This document shows positions 44,124 through 52,687 of a stretch of 64,000 nucleotides of DNA, in pieces (positions within the stretch are counted from its first letter, which is position 1; the number at the start of each line of letters is the position of its first letter). The notes under the pieces were generated by a model. That model had not been told where the DNA came from. It worked only from the letters and a program-made list of their open reading frames with translations, and searched no databases. The stretch lies in assembly GCF_030326305.1 (NCBI RefSeq), contig NZ_JACAKB010000005.1, positions 62,001 to 126,000 of the forward strand, read 5' to 3'. The position numbers and the translations under genes were made by a program. This stretch comes from Myroides odoratimimus. Lineage in GTDB: Bacteria > Bacteroidota > Bacteroidia > Flavobacteriales > Flavobacteriaceae.

Positions 44124-45134
44124 TTATTTCTTCATAAACTCTTCAGCCTTTTCTACCATGTTTTTACTACCACAGAAGAAAGGAACACGTTGGTGTAACT
44201 CCGTTGGCTCTATCTCCATGATACGAGTATATCCATCAGATGCTTTACCTCCAGCTTGCTCAATGATGAATGCAATAGGATTACACTCATATAACAATCT
44301 TAGTTTTCCTTTCGGAGCTTTCGTACTAGTAGGGTAGATGTAGATACCACCTTTTAGAATATTACGGTGAATATCAGATACTAAACTACCGATGTATCTA
44401 GAAGTATATGGTCTATCATTCTCTTCTGCTTGACAGTACTTTAAGTAATCTTTTACCCCTTGTGGGAAGTGTACATAGTTCCCCTCATTGATAGAGTAGA
44501 TATGTCCATCCTCATTAATCTTCATATTCGGGTGAGACAAGAAGAATGTACCGATCGCTGGATTTAATGTAAACCCGTGTACTCCATTACCTGTAGTGTA
44601 AACTAACATGGTAGAAGAACCATATACAATATATCCTGCTGCTACTTGATTCTCTCCTTTTTGTAAGAAGTCTTCTTTTGTTACAGGAGTTCCGATAGGA
44701 GTCACACGTCTATAGATAGAAAAGATAGTACCTACTGATACATTCACATCGATATTAGACGAACCGTCTAGTGGATCCATTAGCACTACATACTTATTCT
44801 CGTTGCTGTTATCTCTACCGTGGATAGAAATAAAATCATCCTCTTCTTCAGAAGCGATACCACATACGATTTCTCTATTGATAAGTGTTTTAATGAATAC
44901 TTCGTTTGCAAAAACATCAAGTTTCTGCTGTTGCTCACCTTGTACATTTTGTTTTCCAAAAGCACCTACGATGTCAACTAAACCTGCTTGGTTAACTTGG
45001 TGACTTACTACTTTAGCAGCTAGTCTAAGAGAGTTAATTAATCTTGATAACTCACCAGAAGAGTATTTAAAGTCTTCTTGTTTTTCAATGATAAACTCTC
45101 CTAAAGTTTGAGATCTTTCTGTTGTCATTTTCAA
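44124..45134 (-). CDS. fbp: Class I fructose-1,6-bisphosphatase
   Basis: The 336-aa enzyme performs the key irreversible step of gluconeogenesis. Metal and catalytic motifs are [30 protein letters not shown] and the substrate-binding [26 protein letters not shown] (given in part: GGIYIYP and [15 protein letters not shown]). The length is normal for FBPase I. It is transcribed away from the acetyltransferase and aspartate kinase genes across a 90-nt divergent spacer. Confidence 0.96.
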   Translation of the reverse strand: MKMTTERSQTLGEFIIEKQEDFKYSSGELSRLINSLRLAAKVVSHQVNQAGLVDIVGAFGKQNVQGEQQQKLDVFANEVFIKTLINREIVCGIASEEEDDFISIHGRDNSNENKYVVLMDPLDGSSNIDVNVSVGTIFSIYRRVTPIGTPVTKEDFLQKGENQVAAGYIVYGSSTMLVYTTGNGVHGFTLNPAIGTFFLSHPNMKINEDGHIYSINEGNYVHFPQGVKDYLKYCQAEENDRPYTSRYIGSLVSDIHRNILKGGIYIYPTSTKAPKGKLRLLYECNPIAFIIEQAGGKASDGYTRIMEIEPTELHQRVPFFCGSKNMVEKAEEFMKK

Positions 45135-45224
45135 AAATGATTCTTAAGTTGTGTATTTTACAGTGCAAATATCGTTAATTTTGTTGTCTAACCGAAGACA
45201 TTAACCATTAAATCAATAACTAAA

Positions 45225-45698
45225 ATGAATATTAGACCTGCAACCCCTCAAGACATGCCTGATGTATTAGCATTAATACAAGAACTAGCAACTTTCGAAA
45301 AAGAACCTGATGCTGTCGTAGTTACTGCTGAAGACCTAATCAGAGATGGTTTTGGAGCAAATCCTTTATTTCATGTTATTGTTGCTGAGCTAGACACTAA
45401 AATCATCGGCATGGCTTTATTCTACAATAGATATTCTACCTGGAAAGGTAAGACGATTCACTTAGAAGATCTTATCGTCACAGAAGCAGCTAGAGGTACA
45501 GGAGCAGGATATGCACTGTATGCAGAGGTTATGAATATCGCAAAGAAAGAAGGTGTGCGAAGAGTAGAATGGGTAGTTCTGAACTGGAATGAACCGGCTA
45601 TTAACTTTTATAAAAAATCCGGAGCGACAGTATTAGAAGATTGGTATACTGTACAAATGGATCAAAACGGAATAGAACAATTTAGTCAATCTAAGTAA
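45225..45698 (+). CDS. GNAT family N-acetyltransferase (SAT1/diamine acetyltransferase-like)
   Basis: The 157-aa protein starts MNIRPATPQDMPDVLALIQE and has the acetyl-CoA-binding loop EAARGTGAGYALYAEV (R/Q-x2-G-x-G/A). Its LEDLIVTE and NWNEPAINFYKKSGATVLEDW are typical of the spermidine/spermine acetyltransferase-like branch. The substrate is not certain. It ends directly at the aspartate kinase start with no spacer, so the two are coupled. Confidence 0.88.
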   Translation: MNIRPATPQDMPDVLALIQELATFEKEPDAVVVTAEDLIRDGFGANPLFHVIVAELDTKIIGMALFYNRYSTWKGKTIHLEDLIVTEAARGTGAGYALYAEVMNIAKKEGVRRVEWVVLNWNEPAINFYKKSGATVLEDWYTVQMDQNGIEQFSQSK

Positions 45699-46952
45699 AT
45701 GAGAGTATTCAAATTTGGAGGAGCCTCAGTAAGAGACGCAGAAAATGTAAAAAACGTTTGTAACGTATTAAAAACAGTAGGTTATGAAGATAGCCTAATC
45801 ATTGCTTCTGCAATGGGTAAAACAACAAATGCCTTAGAGGTAGTCGTACACAACTATTTTCAGAATAGATTTGACTTAGCAGAGTCTGTTGATGTAGTTA
45901 AAGATTATCACTACACGATCGTTAGAGAATTATTCCCTAATGAAGATCACGATATCTATGCAGCGCTAAAAGAGCTATTTGATTCTATTACTTACTTCTT
46001 ACTGAACAATAAATCTCCTAATTACAACTTCGTTTATGACCAAATCGTAAGCTATGGAGAGATTATCTCTACGACTATCTTACACTATTACCTACTAGAG
46101 TCAGGTATAGACAACGCTTGGCTAGACTCAAGAAACTTAATCAAAACAGATACAGTCTATAGAGACGCTGATGTGAACTGGGATATCACGATAGAGAATA
46201 TCAAAAAAGAGATTTGTACTAAGCAATTATTCATTGTACAAGGATTTATTGGGTCTGACTATAACGGTTTCTCTACCACATTAGGACGAGAGGGGTCTGA
46301 CTACTCTGCTGCTATCTTTGCTTATGCCTTAGACGCAGAGAGTGTAACTATATGGAAAGACGTACCAGGGGTACTGAATGCTGATCCACGTTATTTTGAA
46401 GATACTACTCTACTACAACATATTTCTTATCAAGAAGCAATAGAACTAGCGTTCTACGGTGCGTCAGTCATCCACCCAAAGACCTTACAACCGTTGCGTC
46501 AAAAAGAAATACCACTATATGTAAAGTCATTCTTAAATCCATTATTACCAGGAACGAATGTATCTAAAGGAGCACCATTGACTCCTCATGTTCCTTGTTT
46601 TATTGTGAAGAAGAACCAATTATTAATATCACTTTCTTCTAAGGATTTCTCTTTTATCATGGAACAAAATATCAGTGATATTTTTAAACTCTTCGGAGAG
46701 TATAATATTAAGGTGAATGTAATACAGAACTCTGCTATTAGCTTCTCTGTATGTGTAGAAGATAAGTTTAATCACTTCGAAGACGTAAGACTATTACTTA
46801 CAGATAAGTTTAAGGTGAGCTATAATGAGAATGTGTCTCTATATACCATAAGACACTTCGACGATCACTCTGCACAAAAAATACTCAGCGATAAGACCTT
46901 ACTATTAAAACAAGTAAATAGAGAGACAATGCAGATTGTCACTAAAGAATAA
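45699..46952 (+). CDS. Aspartate kinase
   Basis: The 417-aa kinase phosphorylates aspartate, the entry to lysine, threonine, methionine and diaminopimelate. It begins MRVFKFGGASVRDAENV (KFGG motif), and the core holds STTLGREGSDYSAAIFAYAL and WKDVPGVLNADPR, with ASVIHPKTLQPLRQKEIPLY near 275-300. About 120 C-terminal residues form ACT-type regulatory sequence (LFGEYNIKVNVIQNSAISFS). It is monofunctional, without a homoserine dehydrogenase domain. A terminator follows. Confidence 0.94.
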   Translation: MRVFKFGGASVRDAENVKNVCNVLKTVGYEDSLIIASAMGKTTNALEVVVHNYFQNRFDLAESVDVVKDYHYTIVRELFPNEDHDIYAALKELFDSITYFLLNNKSPNYNFVYDQIVSYGEIISTTILHYYLLESGIDNAWLDSRNLIKTDTVYRDADVNWDITIENIKKEICTKQLFIVQGFIGSDYNGFSTTLGREGSDYSAAIFAYALDAESVTIWKDVPGVLNADPRYFEDTTLLQHISYQEAIELAFYGASVIHPKTLQPLRQKEIPLYVKSFLNPLLPGTNVSKGAPLTPHVPCFIVKKNQLLISLSSKDFSFIMEQNISDIFKLFGEYNIKVNVIQNSAISFSVCVEDKFNHFEDVRLLLTDKFKVSYNENVSLYTIRHFDDHSAQKILSDKTLLLKQVNRETMQIVTKE

Positions 46953-46958
46953 CATCAT

Positions 46959-46987
46959 AAAGGCTGTCTCACGAAGACGGCCTTTTT
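46959..46987 (+). terminator. Intrinsic terminator after the aspartate kinase gene
   Basis: AAAGGCTGTCT (46959-46969) pairs with AGACGGCCTTT (46975-46985, one T-G pair), followed by T. Confidence 0.85.
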
Positions 46988-47032
46988 ACTACACTATACT
47001 CACCAACTATATATTGATCATTGCCCTAAGAT

Positions 47033-47164
47033 TCATTGTCTAATCTTCTTTTTACCCAATCTACAGGTGTGTAAAAAGAACTTAGCCACTGCATAGATCA
47101 GGATATAGATACCCCATAATAGCACTCCGTGTATATAGATTATACCCATTAAGACTTTCTTCAT
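47033..47164 (-). CDS. Possible 43-aa membrane protein
   Basis: A short frame (MKKVLMGIIYIHGVLLWGIY at the start) has one long hydrophobic helix and then a basic end, CRLGKKKIRQ. It is on the same strand as, and 27 nt after, another small membrane-protein gene (47192-47395). Length, composition and clean ATG/TGA limits make a real gene plausible, but no family is recognised. Confidence 0.4.
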   Translation of the reverse strand: MKKVLMGIIYIHGVLLWGIYILIYAVAKFFLHTCRLGKKKIRQ

Positions 47165-47191
47165 AAGCTATTCATTAAAACCAGATATTAG

Positions 47192-47395
47192 CTATAAAGC
47201 AAGATAAAACAACACCCACTCAAAAGCTAAAGCGGTGATAAAACTACTGATAAAAGCAAAGATATATTGCACTTTAGTTACTTCTTTCTTTTTAATATCC
47301 TGTATCACCTTATACAATATAGCGCCAAAGACACCTATCACAATACTCGATAGTATCCATACGATATAAAATCTACTCTCATAATCTAAGTCCAT
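47192..47395 (-). CDS. Small two-helix membrane protein of unknown function
   Basis: This 67-aa protein has two hydrophobic helices (about 8-28 and 43-64) joined by a charged loop, VIQDIKKKEVTKVQY, and an acidic N-terminus (MDLDYESR). No motif is recognised. It may form a unit with the 43-aa frame downstream. Confidence 0.55.
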   Translation of the reverse strand: MDLDYESRFYIVWILSSIVIGVFGAILYKVIQDIKKKEVTKVQYIFAFISSFITALAFEWVLFYLAL

Positions 47396-47517
47396 ATCTA
47401 CACTTACTTTTAATAATCACGTTCTATAAAGATACGTAAACTTTAACGAATAGTTTTTCTCCAATGAAATAAATAGCTCTTTAAAAAACAGTATTTTTAA
47501 CTCCTAAATATCAAGCT

Positions 47518-47967
47518 ATGCCAATCATCACAAGAACCAATTCTAACAATAAAGACTTTTTAAACCTCATCACAGAACTAGACAAATACCTCAAAACAAC
47601 TGATGGTGATGAACATGACTTCTTTGACCAATACAATAAAGTAGATCATATCAACCACGTTGTGGTTATCTACGAAGATAGTCGTGCTATAGCCTGTGGA
47701 GCTATCAAAGAATATGACTCACATACTATGGAGGTTAAGCGTATGTACACTGCTCCTATTGCTAGAGGTAAGGGTGTCGCCTCTATTGTACTAGCTGAAT
47801 TAGAAAAGTGGAGTCTAGAGCTAGGTTATACACGCTGTATCTTAGAGATGGGTAAGCTACAGACACAAGCAGAGATATTATATAGAAAGAATAACTATAC
47901 CATTATCCCTAACTACGGTCAGTATAAAGGTGTAGAGAGTAGCCTGTGTTTTGAAAAGGTGTTGTAA
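47518..47967 (+). CDS. GNAT family N-acetyltransferase
   Basis: The 149-aa protein has the acetyl-CoA loop PIARGKGVASIVLAELEKW and the following helix and strand GYTRCILEMGKLQTQAEILY. CGAIKEYDSHTMEVKRMY is the usual strand before the loop. The substrate is unknown. The gene stands alone and is unrelated in detail to the acetyltransferase at 45225. Confidence 0.88.
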   Translation: MPIITRTNSNNKDFLNLITELDKYLKTTDGDEHDFFDQYNKVDHINHVVVIYEDSRAIACGAIKEYDSHTMEVKRMYTAPIARGKGVASIVLAELEKWSLELGYTRCILEMGKLQTQAEILYRKNNYTIIPNYGQYKGVESSLCFEKVL

Positions 47968-48053
47968 TCTAACTAACTTGAACAAACATCTCACCTAATC
48001 GATTATTACAAAACACAAATATGATTTACTTTAAATAAAAATATCTACTAAAA

Positions 48054-48821
48054 CTACTTAATCTCAATCAAAGCATTTTTTTTAAACATCCCTATCTTAA
48101 TGACCCATTTAATATACAGACAGAAAATATAACTCAAGAATAAGAAAAATAGGCCTAGAACGAACTGCATAACAAAATTCACATTATCACCATAAAAAAT
48201 GAGCAATAGCACTAGGCCTGCTAAAACTAGCATCAACAATGGTAAAACTATTACTGCCAAAGAGAACAGCCCAATCCGCTTATATATAGTTATCGAATAT
48301 CCTAACGCATAACTTATCATTGCTAATGACAAAAAGACTAATACTATTAATAATAAAATCAGCATAACTATATACACTATTGTCCATACTCCTGACCTAG
48401 TCACATATTCATAATCAGGATGATAGTATATTTCCATTTTAGAAAGATATCCACCTATACGTTCTAATGAATAGTTAACTGTTCTTTCTAATTCTACATT
48501 CTCTTTAGTAGTAAATTTCACTACTGATAAATACTTCGAACCAAACCTACTTGAACCATAAGTTTTAAGTGAAACAACCTCAGCCTGCAATCTCTCACCA
48601 TAGCTTATTGTGACAACATATTTTGTAATATCTTGTACCAACCGATAACCTCCATTAAAAATCATAAAAGTCATCATAGCTATTGTCATAAAGATCTTAG
48701 CTCCAGAACTATCAATCTCAGAGCGTTTTTCCTTACGCATTCTCTTGACAACCAATCTGCCAATAACAATACAAAATACAACAGCAGCAAGTAAAGGTAT
48801 AAACAGCTTAAATTTCTCCAT
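48054..48821 (-). CDS. Membrane protein of unknown function (DUF3592-like arrangement)
   Basis: The 255-aa protein has a hydrophobic N-terminal helix (about 6-25), a second (about 43-60), a soluble beta-rich segment (about 75-135, with AEVVSLKTYGSSRFGSKYLS and VKFTTKENVELERTV) and four further helices. A soluble beta domain between helices is reminiscent of DUF3592 proteins, but I cannot confirm it. It lies 14 nt after the small gene 48836-49036, so both are probably one unit. Confidence 0.65.
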   Translation of the reverse strand: MEKFKLFIPLLAAVVFCIVIGRLVVKRMRKEKRSEIDSSGAKIFMTIAMMTFMIFNGGYRLVQDITKYVVTISYGERLQAEVVSLKTYGSSRFGSKYLSVVKFTTKENVELERTVNYSLERIGGYLSKMEIYYHPDYEYVTRSGVWTIVYIVMLILLLIVLVFLSLAMISYALGYSITIYKRIGLFSLAVIVLPLLMLVLAGLVLLLIFYGDNVNFVMQFVLGLFFLFLSYIFCLYIKWVIKIGMFKKNALIEIK

Positions 48822-48835
48822 ATATATTAAATAAA

Positions 48836-49036
48836 CTACCCCCTTCTCGTTGTACTCCCAAACCTAGCGTTATCTACTCTTCTTATTCCCTTTCTATTCA
48901 TCCCCATATTCTTTAGATAACTCCAAATAGCTAATGTCAGTACCAAACTAAAAAACACTAAGAGTGTATTAACCCAAAGCGGTTTGTCCTTAACATCAAA
49001 TAATGCCCATATCATAGCTCCATCAAACAAGATCAT
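48836..49036 (-). CDS. Small membrane protein of unknown function
   Basis: This 66-aa protein has an N-terminal hydrophobic segment, a second helix (WVNTLLVFFSLVLTLAIWSY) and a basic, Arg-rich tail (GMNRKGIRRVDNARFGSTTR). It is directly upstream of the 255-aa membrane protein and probably cotranscribed. No family is recognised. Confidence 0.5.
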   Translation of the reverse strand: MILFDGAMIWALFDVKDKPLWVNTLLVFFSLVLTLAIWSYLKNMGMNRKGIRRVDNARFGSTTRRG

Positions 49037-49139
49037 GTTAAGGGAAATAAAGCACTGATATAAAATATTTTATCAACTCTATTTTTCTATCTACTTTATT
49101 ATCCGTAACTTAATATATAATTTCAAAAACAACACAATC

Positions 49140-49358
49140 ATGAAATACGTAAAAGAATTTTCAGCCTTAGATTTTGACAATGACATACTAGTTGTTGACT
49201 TTAAAGACCATCAAATAGAGAACCCTATTGTACAGGTATCTGAGATTATAGATGAGTTTGTCTATCAAGTGAAGCCTTGTAAGATATTTATCTCTAAAGC
49301 TCATAATATAGATATAGCTACTGATGTTCCATTTAGAGGAAGAGTGGTTATACGATAA
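49140..49358 (+). CDS. Small soluble protein of unknown function
   Basis: The 72-aa protein (MKYVKEFSALDFDNDILVVD) alternates strands and helices and ends RGRVVIR. It has one Cys in QVKPCKIFISKAHNID. A hairpin shortly after the stop (49388-49416) supports a transcribed gene. No motif is recognised. Confidence 0.55.
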   Translation: MKYVKEFSALDFDNDILVVDFKDHQIENPIVQVSEIIDEFVYQVKPCKIFISKAHNIDIATDVPFRGRVVIR

Positions 49359-49387
49359 TTAGAATGTTATTTATACTTCTATAAAGC

Positions 49388-49420
49388 AAGGAGACTTATC
49401 AAGAGTAGGTCTCCTTATTG
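49388..49420 (+). terminator. Probable terminator after the 72-aa gene
   Basis: AAGGAGAC (49388-49395) pairs with GTCTCCTT (49409-49416); the T-tail is weak. Confidence 0.55.
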
Positions 49421-49760
49421 CATTAAAAGCCCCCTACTTACTCCATACACTACTTGATTATAGATCCTTCGGATACAGTCTAAATATCGTTCGCAAAACA
49501 ACCTCTAATCCCTAGTAAACACAGGTTATTTCCGAATAACTTCCGCACAAAATCAAATCAAAAAAACACAATAAACTAGACAACAATTATTTACAACAAA
49601 AAAGACACTCCATATTAAATCAAAAGAAGCATATCTGATCAATATCTCCAAATAGAGGCAGAATAAGGCAATATGAGCCATGAAATAACACAGCATTCAT
49701 AACATAAAAAGAGATAAATACGCTTGATATTGTTTATTTTTACTCTTTTAAACTTATGCT
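49421..49760. other. Intergenic region before the 2H phosphoesterase gene
   Basis: I see no gene. The stretch contains a small hairpin, GTTATT-TCCG-AATAAC (49525-49540), in a patch of CCG/TTCGG words (about 49465-49545), then A-rich sequence. TATTTTTA just before the next gene is a possible -7 element with one mismatch. Confidence 0.4.
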
Positions 49761-50321
49761 ATGATTTCTAAATACTCCCTTTGTTTTCAACCTGATGATG
49801 CTACACTTGAACTAGTAAAGCAAATGAAGCTACAGCTAGCCGATGAGATAGGGTGGTATAACAGTAAGAATTCCTTAGCACATATCACTATCTCTAAGTT
49901 TAAAACTGACCTGAATGGTATCAAAAAAATAGCCGAATTAGTCAGAGCACAGTGTAGTACATTCACTCCTGTACAAGTACTATTTAACGACTATGGTCAA
50001 TATCCTAACGGAGCGTTCTTCTTAGCAGTAGATGAGTTCTCTAAACCTATTCTTCAAGAATATGCAAAAAAGGTAATGCGCAAAGTCGTTTTGCCCGAAA
50101 TCTATAAGAGTAATGAACCTCATATGTCTATCGCGCGCAAGCTAGACCCAGAGCGATTAGAGCGTGCATTGGTTTATTTTCAGAAGCCTGCTATCTCTTG
50201 TCTGTGTAATCATATCGCCTTACGCCAATTTAATCCTGACAGAAGACAATACGATATCATCGCTACCTTCCCTTTCTTAGGCTTGCCGTCTAATGAGCCA
50301 GAACAGTTGTCGTTGTTTTAA
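49761..50321 (+). CDS. 2H phosphoesterase (2'-5' RNA ligase-like) family protein
   Basis: The 186-aa protein carries both H-x-T/S-x motifs of the 2H superfamily: HITI (His41, Thr43) in LAHITISKFKTD and HMSI (His121, Ser123) in NEPHMSIARKLD. The spacing of about 80 residues is right for the bilobal fold. Members act on 2'-5' or cyclic phosphates in RNA or nucleotides. The substrate here is unknown. It has a Cys pair in AISCLCNHI. It is 81 nt before csaA, which has its own promoter. Confidence 0.82.
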   Translation: MISKYSLCFQPDDATLELVKQMKLQLADEIGWYNSKNSLAHITISKFKTDLNGIKKIAELVRAQCSTFTPVQVLFNDYGQYPNGAFFLAVDEFSKPILQEYAKKVMRKVVLPEIYKSNEPHMSIARKLDPERLERALVYFQKPAISCLCNHIALRQFNPDRRQYDIIATFPFLGLPSNEPEQLSLF

Positions 50322-50372
50322 AGCTATTCCTTTTAAAAGCAAATGAGCTCATCGTTTTTATTTTATTTTCCC

Positions 50373-50380
50373 TATTTTTG
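50373..50380 (+). promoter_or_regulatory. Promoter -7 element for csaA
   Basis: TATTTTTG matches TAnnTTTG exactly, 22 nt before the ATG. Confidence 0.55.
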
Positions 50381-50402
50381 GAATTAATCACAAACCTAAA
50401 AC

Positions 50403-50750
50403 ATGGAAAATAACAACAATACATTGACTTGGGATGAGTTTTCTAAAGTAGAAATGAGAGTAGGTACTATCGTTGAAGCGGAAGTATTCGCTGAAGTGAG
50501 AAACCCTGCTTATAAGTTAGTAGTGGACTTCGGAGAAGAGATCGGAAAGAGAAAGTCTTCTGCTCAGATTACTAAACTATATACACCTGAAGAGCTGATC
50601 GGTAAACAAGTAGTAGCTGTAGTAAACTTCCCCCCGAAACAGATAGCTAATCTAATGAGTGAATGCCTAGTAATGGGAGCTGTAGAAGGAAAAGAAGTTA
50701 CGTTAATGACAATGGATAAGCCGACTAAAAATGGCTTAAGAATAGGATAA
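50403..50750 (+). CDS. csaA: tRNA-binding domain protein, CsaA
   Basis: This 115-aa OB-fold protein has the CsaA/EMAPII-type signature [20 protein letters not shown] near residue 13, then YKLVVDFGEEIGKRKSSAQI and VAVVNFPPKQIANLMSECLV. CsaA proteins bind tRNA and have been described as chaperone-like. The same domain forms the C-terminus of MetG encoded at 57023-59083 ([20 protein letters not shown]). Confidence 0.92.
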   Translation: MENNNNTLTWDEFSKVEMRVGTIVEAEVFAEVRNPAYKLVVDFGEEIGKRKSSAQITKLYTPEELIGKQVVAVVNFPPKQIANLMSECLVMGAVEGKEVTLMTMDKPTKNGLRIG

Positions 50751-50761
50751 TTTAGTTAACG

Positions 50762-50893
50762 GTTTACAATTTACAGTATTTACCTACAGTATATCGATGA
50801 TGAATAGTTGACAGTTTATGGTTAACAGTTAGTAGTTGACAATATTTACCTATGATATATCATATATTGAATATGGACAGTTGACGGTTTTTC
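50762..50893. repeat. Intergenic array with 7-bp periodicity (GTTnACA-like units)
   Basis: The units GTTGACA, GTTTATG, GTTAACA, GTTAGTA and GTTGACA follow each other without gaps at 50807-50841. A related run, GTTTACA, ATTTACA, GTATTTA, CCTACAG, occupies 50762-50789, and GTTGACG/GTTTTTC occur at 50880-50893. The same word forms the next hairpin (50942-50971). Confidence 0.75.
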
Positions 50894-50941
50894 AGAGATA
50901 TCAATGTTTTGCATCCCTCAATCATATAACAATAAAAAATA

Positions 50942-50971
50942 ACGGTTTACAGTCTGTGAACTGTAAACCGT
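50942..50971. terminator. Hairpin terminator of the 50987-52648 gene, built from the repeat word
   Basis: ACGGTTTACAGT (50942-50953) pairs perfectly with ACTGTAAACCGT (50960-50971). On the minus strand it lies 16 nt after the stop; the T-tail there is moderate (TTATTTTTTATTG). Confidence 0.65.
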
Positions 50972-50986
50972 CAAATATTAACTTCA

Positions 50987-52648
50987 TTATATCTTACCTA
51001 ATTTCTTTAAAAAGGCTTCTTCTGCTAGATTAAAAGCATACATAGCTGAGTGAGTAGAGGTAAAGTTATCCGTCAGCTTAGATCTAAAAGCGCTATACTG
51101 TGTCTTACCATCTTCTTTAAAAAAATCAACTATAGCCGTATATTCACCAGTATCTATATTATGTAGAATACGTGCTTGATAGTTACTCGTCTTATCTTTT
51201 CTACCGAGTTCTCTATACTTCTGATCATTATACATATATACATTAAAGAAGTAATCACTCACATATCCTCCATCTATACGCTTTGAAGCCATTCCATTAC
51301 TATCTATTAATTCTATAAACAGTCTATTAAAGCGCTCTGCCACAGTATCACTGAAGTCTTTATAGACAGAGAACACAGTCTCTTTTAGTAACGTTTTTCC
51401 CATGCGCATCGCTTCTATGATATCATCGTCATCCGGGAAGTATTCTCCCCAGGTATATTCTTCTTTTATCTCGTCTATAAACACATCTCGTGTACGGTGC
51501 GTAGTCGGATATACATTAAGCATAAAGAAAGGCAGTCCGTCTTCGCCCTTTACTTGATCTAGAGCGTGAACTGAGTTGTCTGAAATAATGCTAGTAATAC
51601 GAATCTTATTAATATAACATGGCATATCCATAGAGACAATACATCTCACATCTAAGGTTCCCTTCACGTGCAGTTCACCATGGTTATACTTAGCATACAC
51701 CACCTCTCCATAGACACTCCCGCCTATATAATGTGTGTTTCCACAGAAATAGGCATTCTTCACAACTAAGTCCCCCATCACTACCAACATCGGTGAAAAG
51801 TCTAGCTCCTGACAGAACAAAGAATCCGTTACCTTTAGATCTCCTAAGAATATATATCCCTGTATATCTATCTCATAATCTTCTATAAAGTTAAGCACTT
51901 CTAGTTCCTCTATTTCTGCATCATTATCTACTACTAAGAAGAAAGAACTCTCATCGCTTAAGTCATACACTAAATTGTCTAATGTAAATAACTCTTCGTT
52001 CTGATCATGTACTCCTTTTAGCCCTTTAAGTAGATCTAGTCCATTGCGTATACTGACTACGCGATACATAATCCCATTGTAGAATATAGATTCTATCTCT
52101 GGCTCTTGATTAATAGCCTCTATGCTAAACATCTGTGCGTGCTCTACCATATTAGCAATCTTGTCATCAAACTCAAAAAAGTGATTAACAGAATACAATA
52201 GATCACATACACTACTAAACCAATCTACTGCTCTACTCTTATGCATCTCATTTTTAGGAGTGAGCAATGATAACTGATCATTATAAGCATTGTGCTCTTG
52301 ATAGAATACAAGTACATCACTTACATCCATCCCTACTCTACGAATAAAGTAGTGATACATCTCTGCATCCTTCTCTCCTTCCCTATTAATATAATCTCGT
52401 GAGATAACAATGCGAGTATTAAACTCGTCTTCTTGAAAATATATAGCAAACTGATTACTCGTTTCCTTATCCTTGCCTAGTACATCAAAAGCTTCTAAAA
52501 AATCTCCTACATTCTCATCATCTCTTAATAAAAGCCATCTATTATAATATAAACTCTGTACAATAGATAAGCTGAATATATTCCTTACTGCCTCTACGGA
52601 TAGGTCTCTATCCTTATCCTCGATGCTAAACATTTCTCTTAATGTCAT
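50987..52648 (-). CDS. Large protein of unknown function with a bactofilin/beta-helix-like segment
   Basis: The 553-aa soluble protein has no signal peptide. A middle part (about 280-360) shows short repeated strands of the type IQGYIFLGDLKVTDSLFCQE, LVVMGDLVVKNAYFCGNTH and GGSVYGEVVYAKYNHGELHV, spaced about 20 residues apart, as in polymer-forming (bactofilin) or pentapeptide-like beta-helices. The N-terminal 250 residues are alpha/beta and acidic; the C-terminal 190 residues (from FIDEIKEEYTWGEYFPDDDD) look globular. I do not recognise a family, and assembly or scaffolding roles are only inference. It lies 39 nt after the DUF2891 gene on the same strand and may be cotranscribed. Confidence 0.7.
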   Translation of the reverse strand: MTLREMFSIEDKDRDLSVEAVRNIFSLSIVQSLYYNRWLLLRDDENVGDFLEAFDVLGKDKETSNQFAIYFQEDEFNTRIVISRDYINREGEKDAEMYHYFIRRVGMDVSDVLVFYQEHNAYNDQLSLLTPKNEMHKSRAVDWFSSVCDLLYSVNHFFEFDDKIANMVEHAQMFSIEAINQEPEIESIFYNGIMYRVVSIRNGLDLLKGLKGVHDQNEELFTLDNLVYDLSDESSFFLVVDNDAEIEELEVLNFIEDYEIDIQGYIFLGDLKVTDSLFCQELDFSPMLVVMGDLVVKNAYFCGNTHYIGGSVYGEVVYAKYNHGELHVKGTLDVRCIVSMDMPCYINKIRITSIISDNSVHALDQVKGEDGLPFFMLNVYPTTHRTRDVFIDEIKEEYTWGEYFPDDDDIIEAMRMGKTLLKETVFSVYKDFSDTVAERFNRLFIELIDSNGMASKRIDGGYVSDYFFNVYMYNDQKYRELGRKDKTSNYQARILHNIDTGEYTAIVDFFKEDGKTQYSAFRSKLTDNFTSTHSAMYAFNLAEEAFLKKLGKI

Positions 52649-52687
52649 ACTACTTCTATTGTGTTTTCTTATTTACCTGATTTAGGG

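Noticed and set aside
50836-51033. 65-codon open frame within the 7-bp repeat region
   Set aside because: It is made of repeat sequence, runs through the terminator hairpin and overlaps the end of the 50987-52648 gene.
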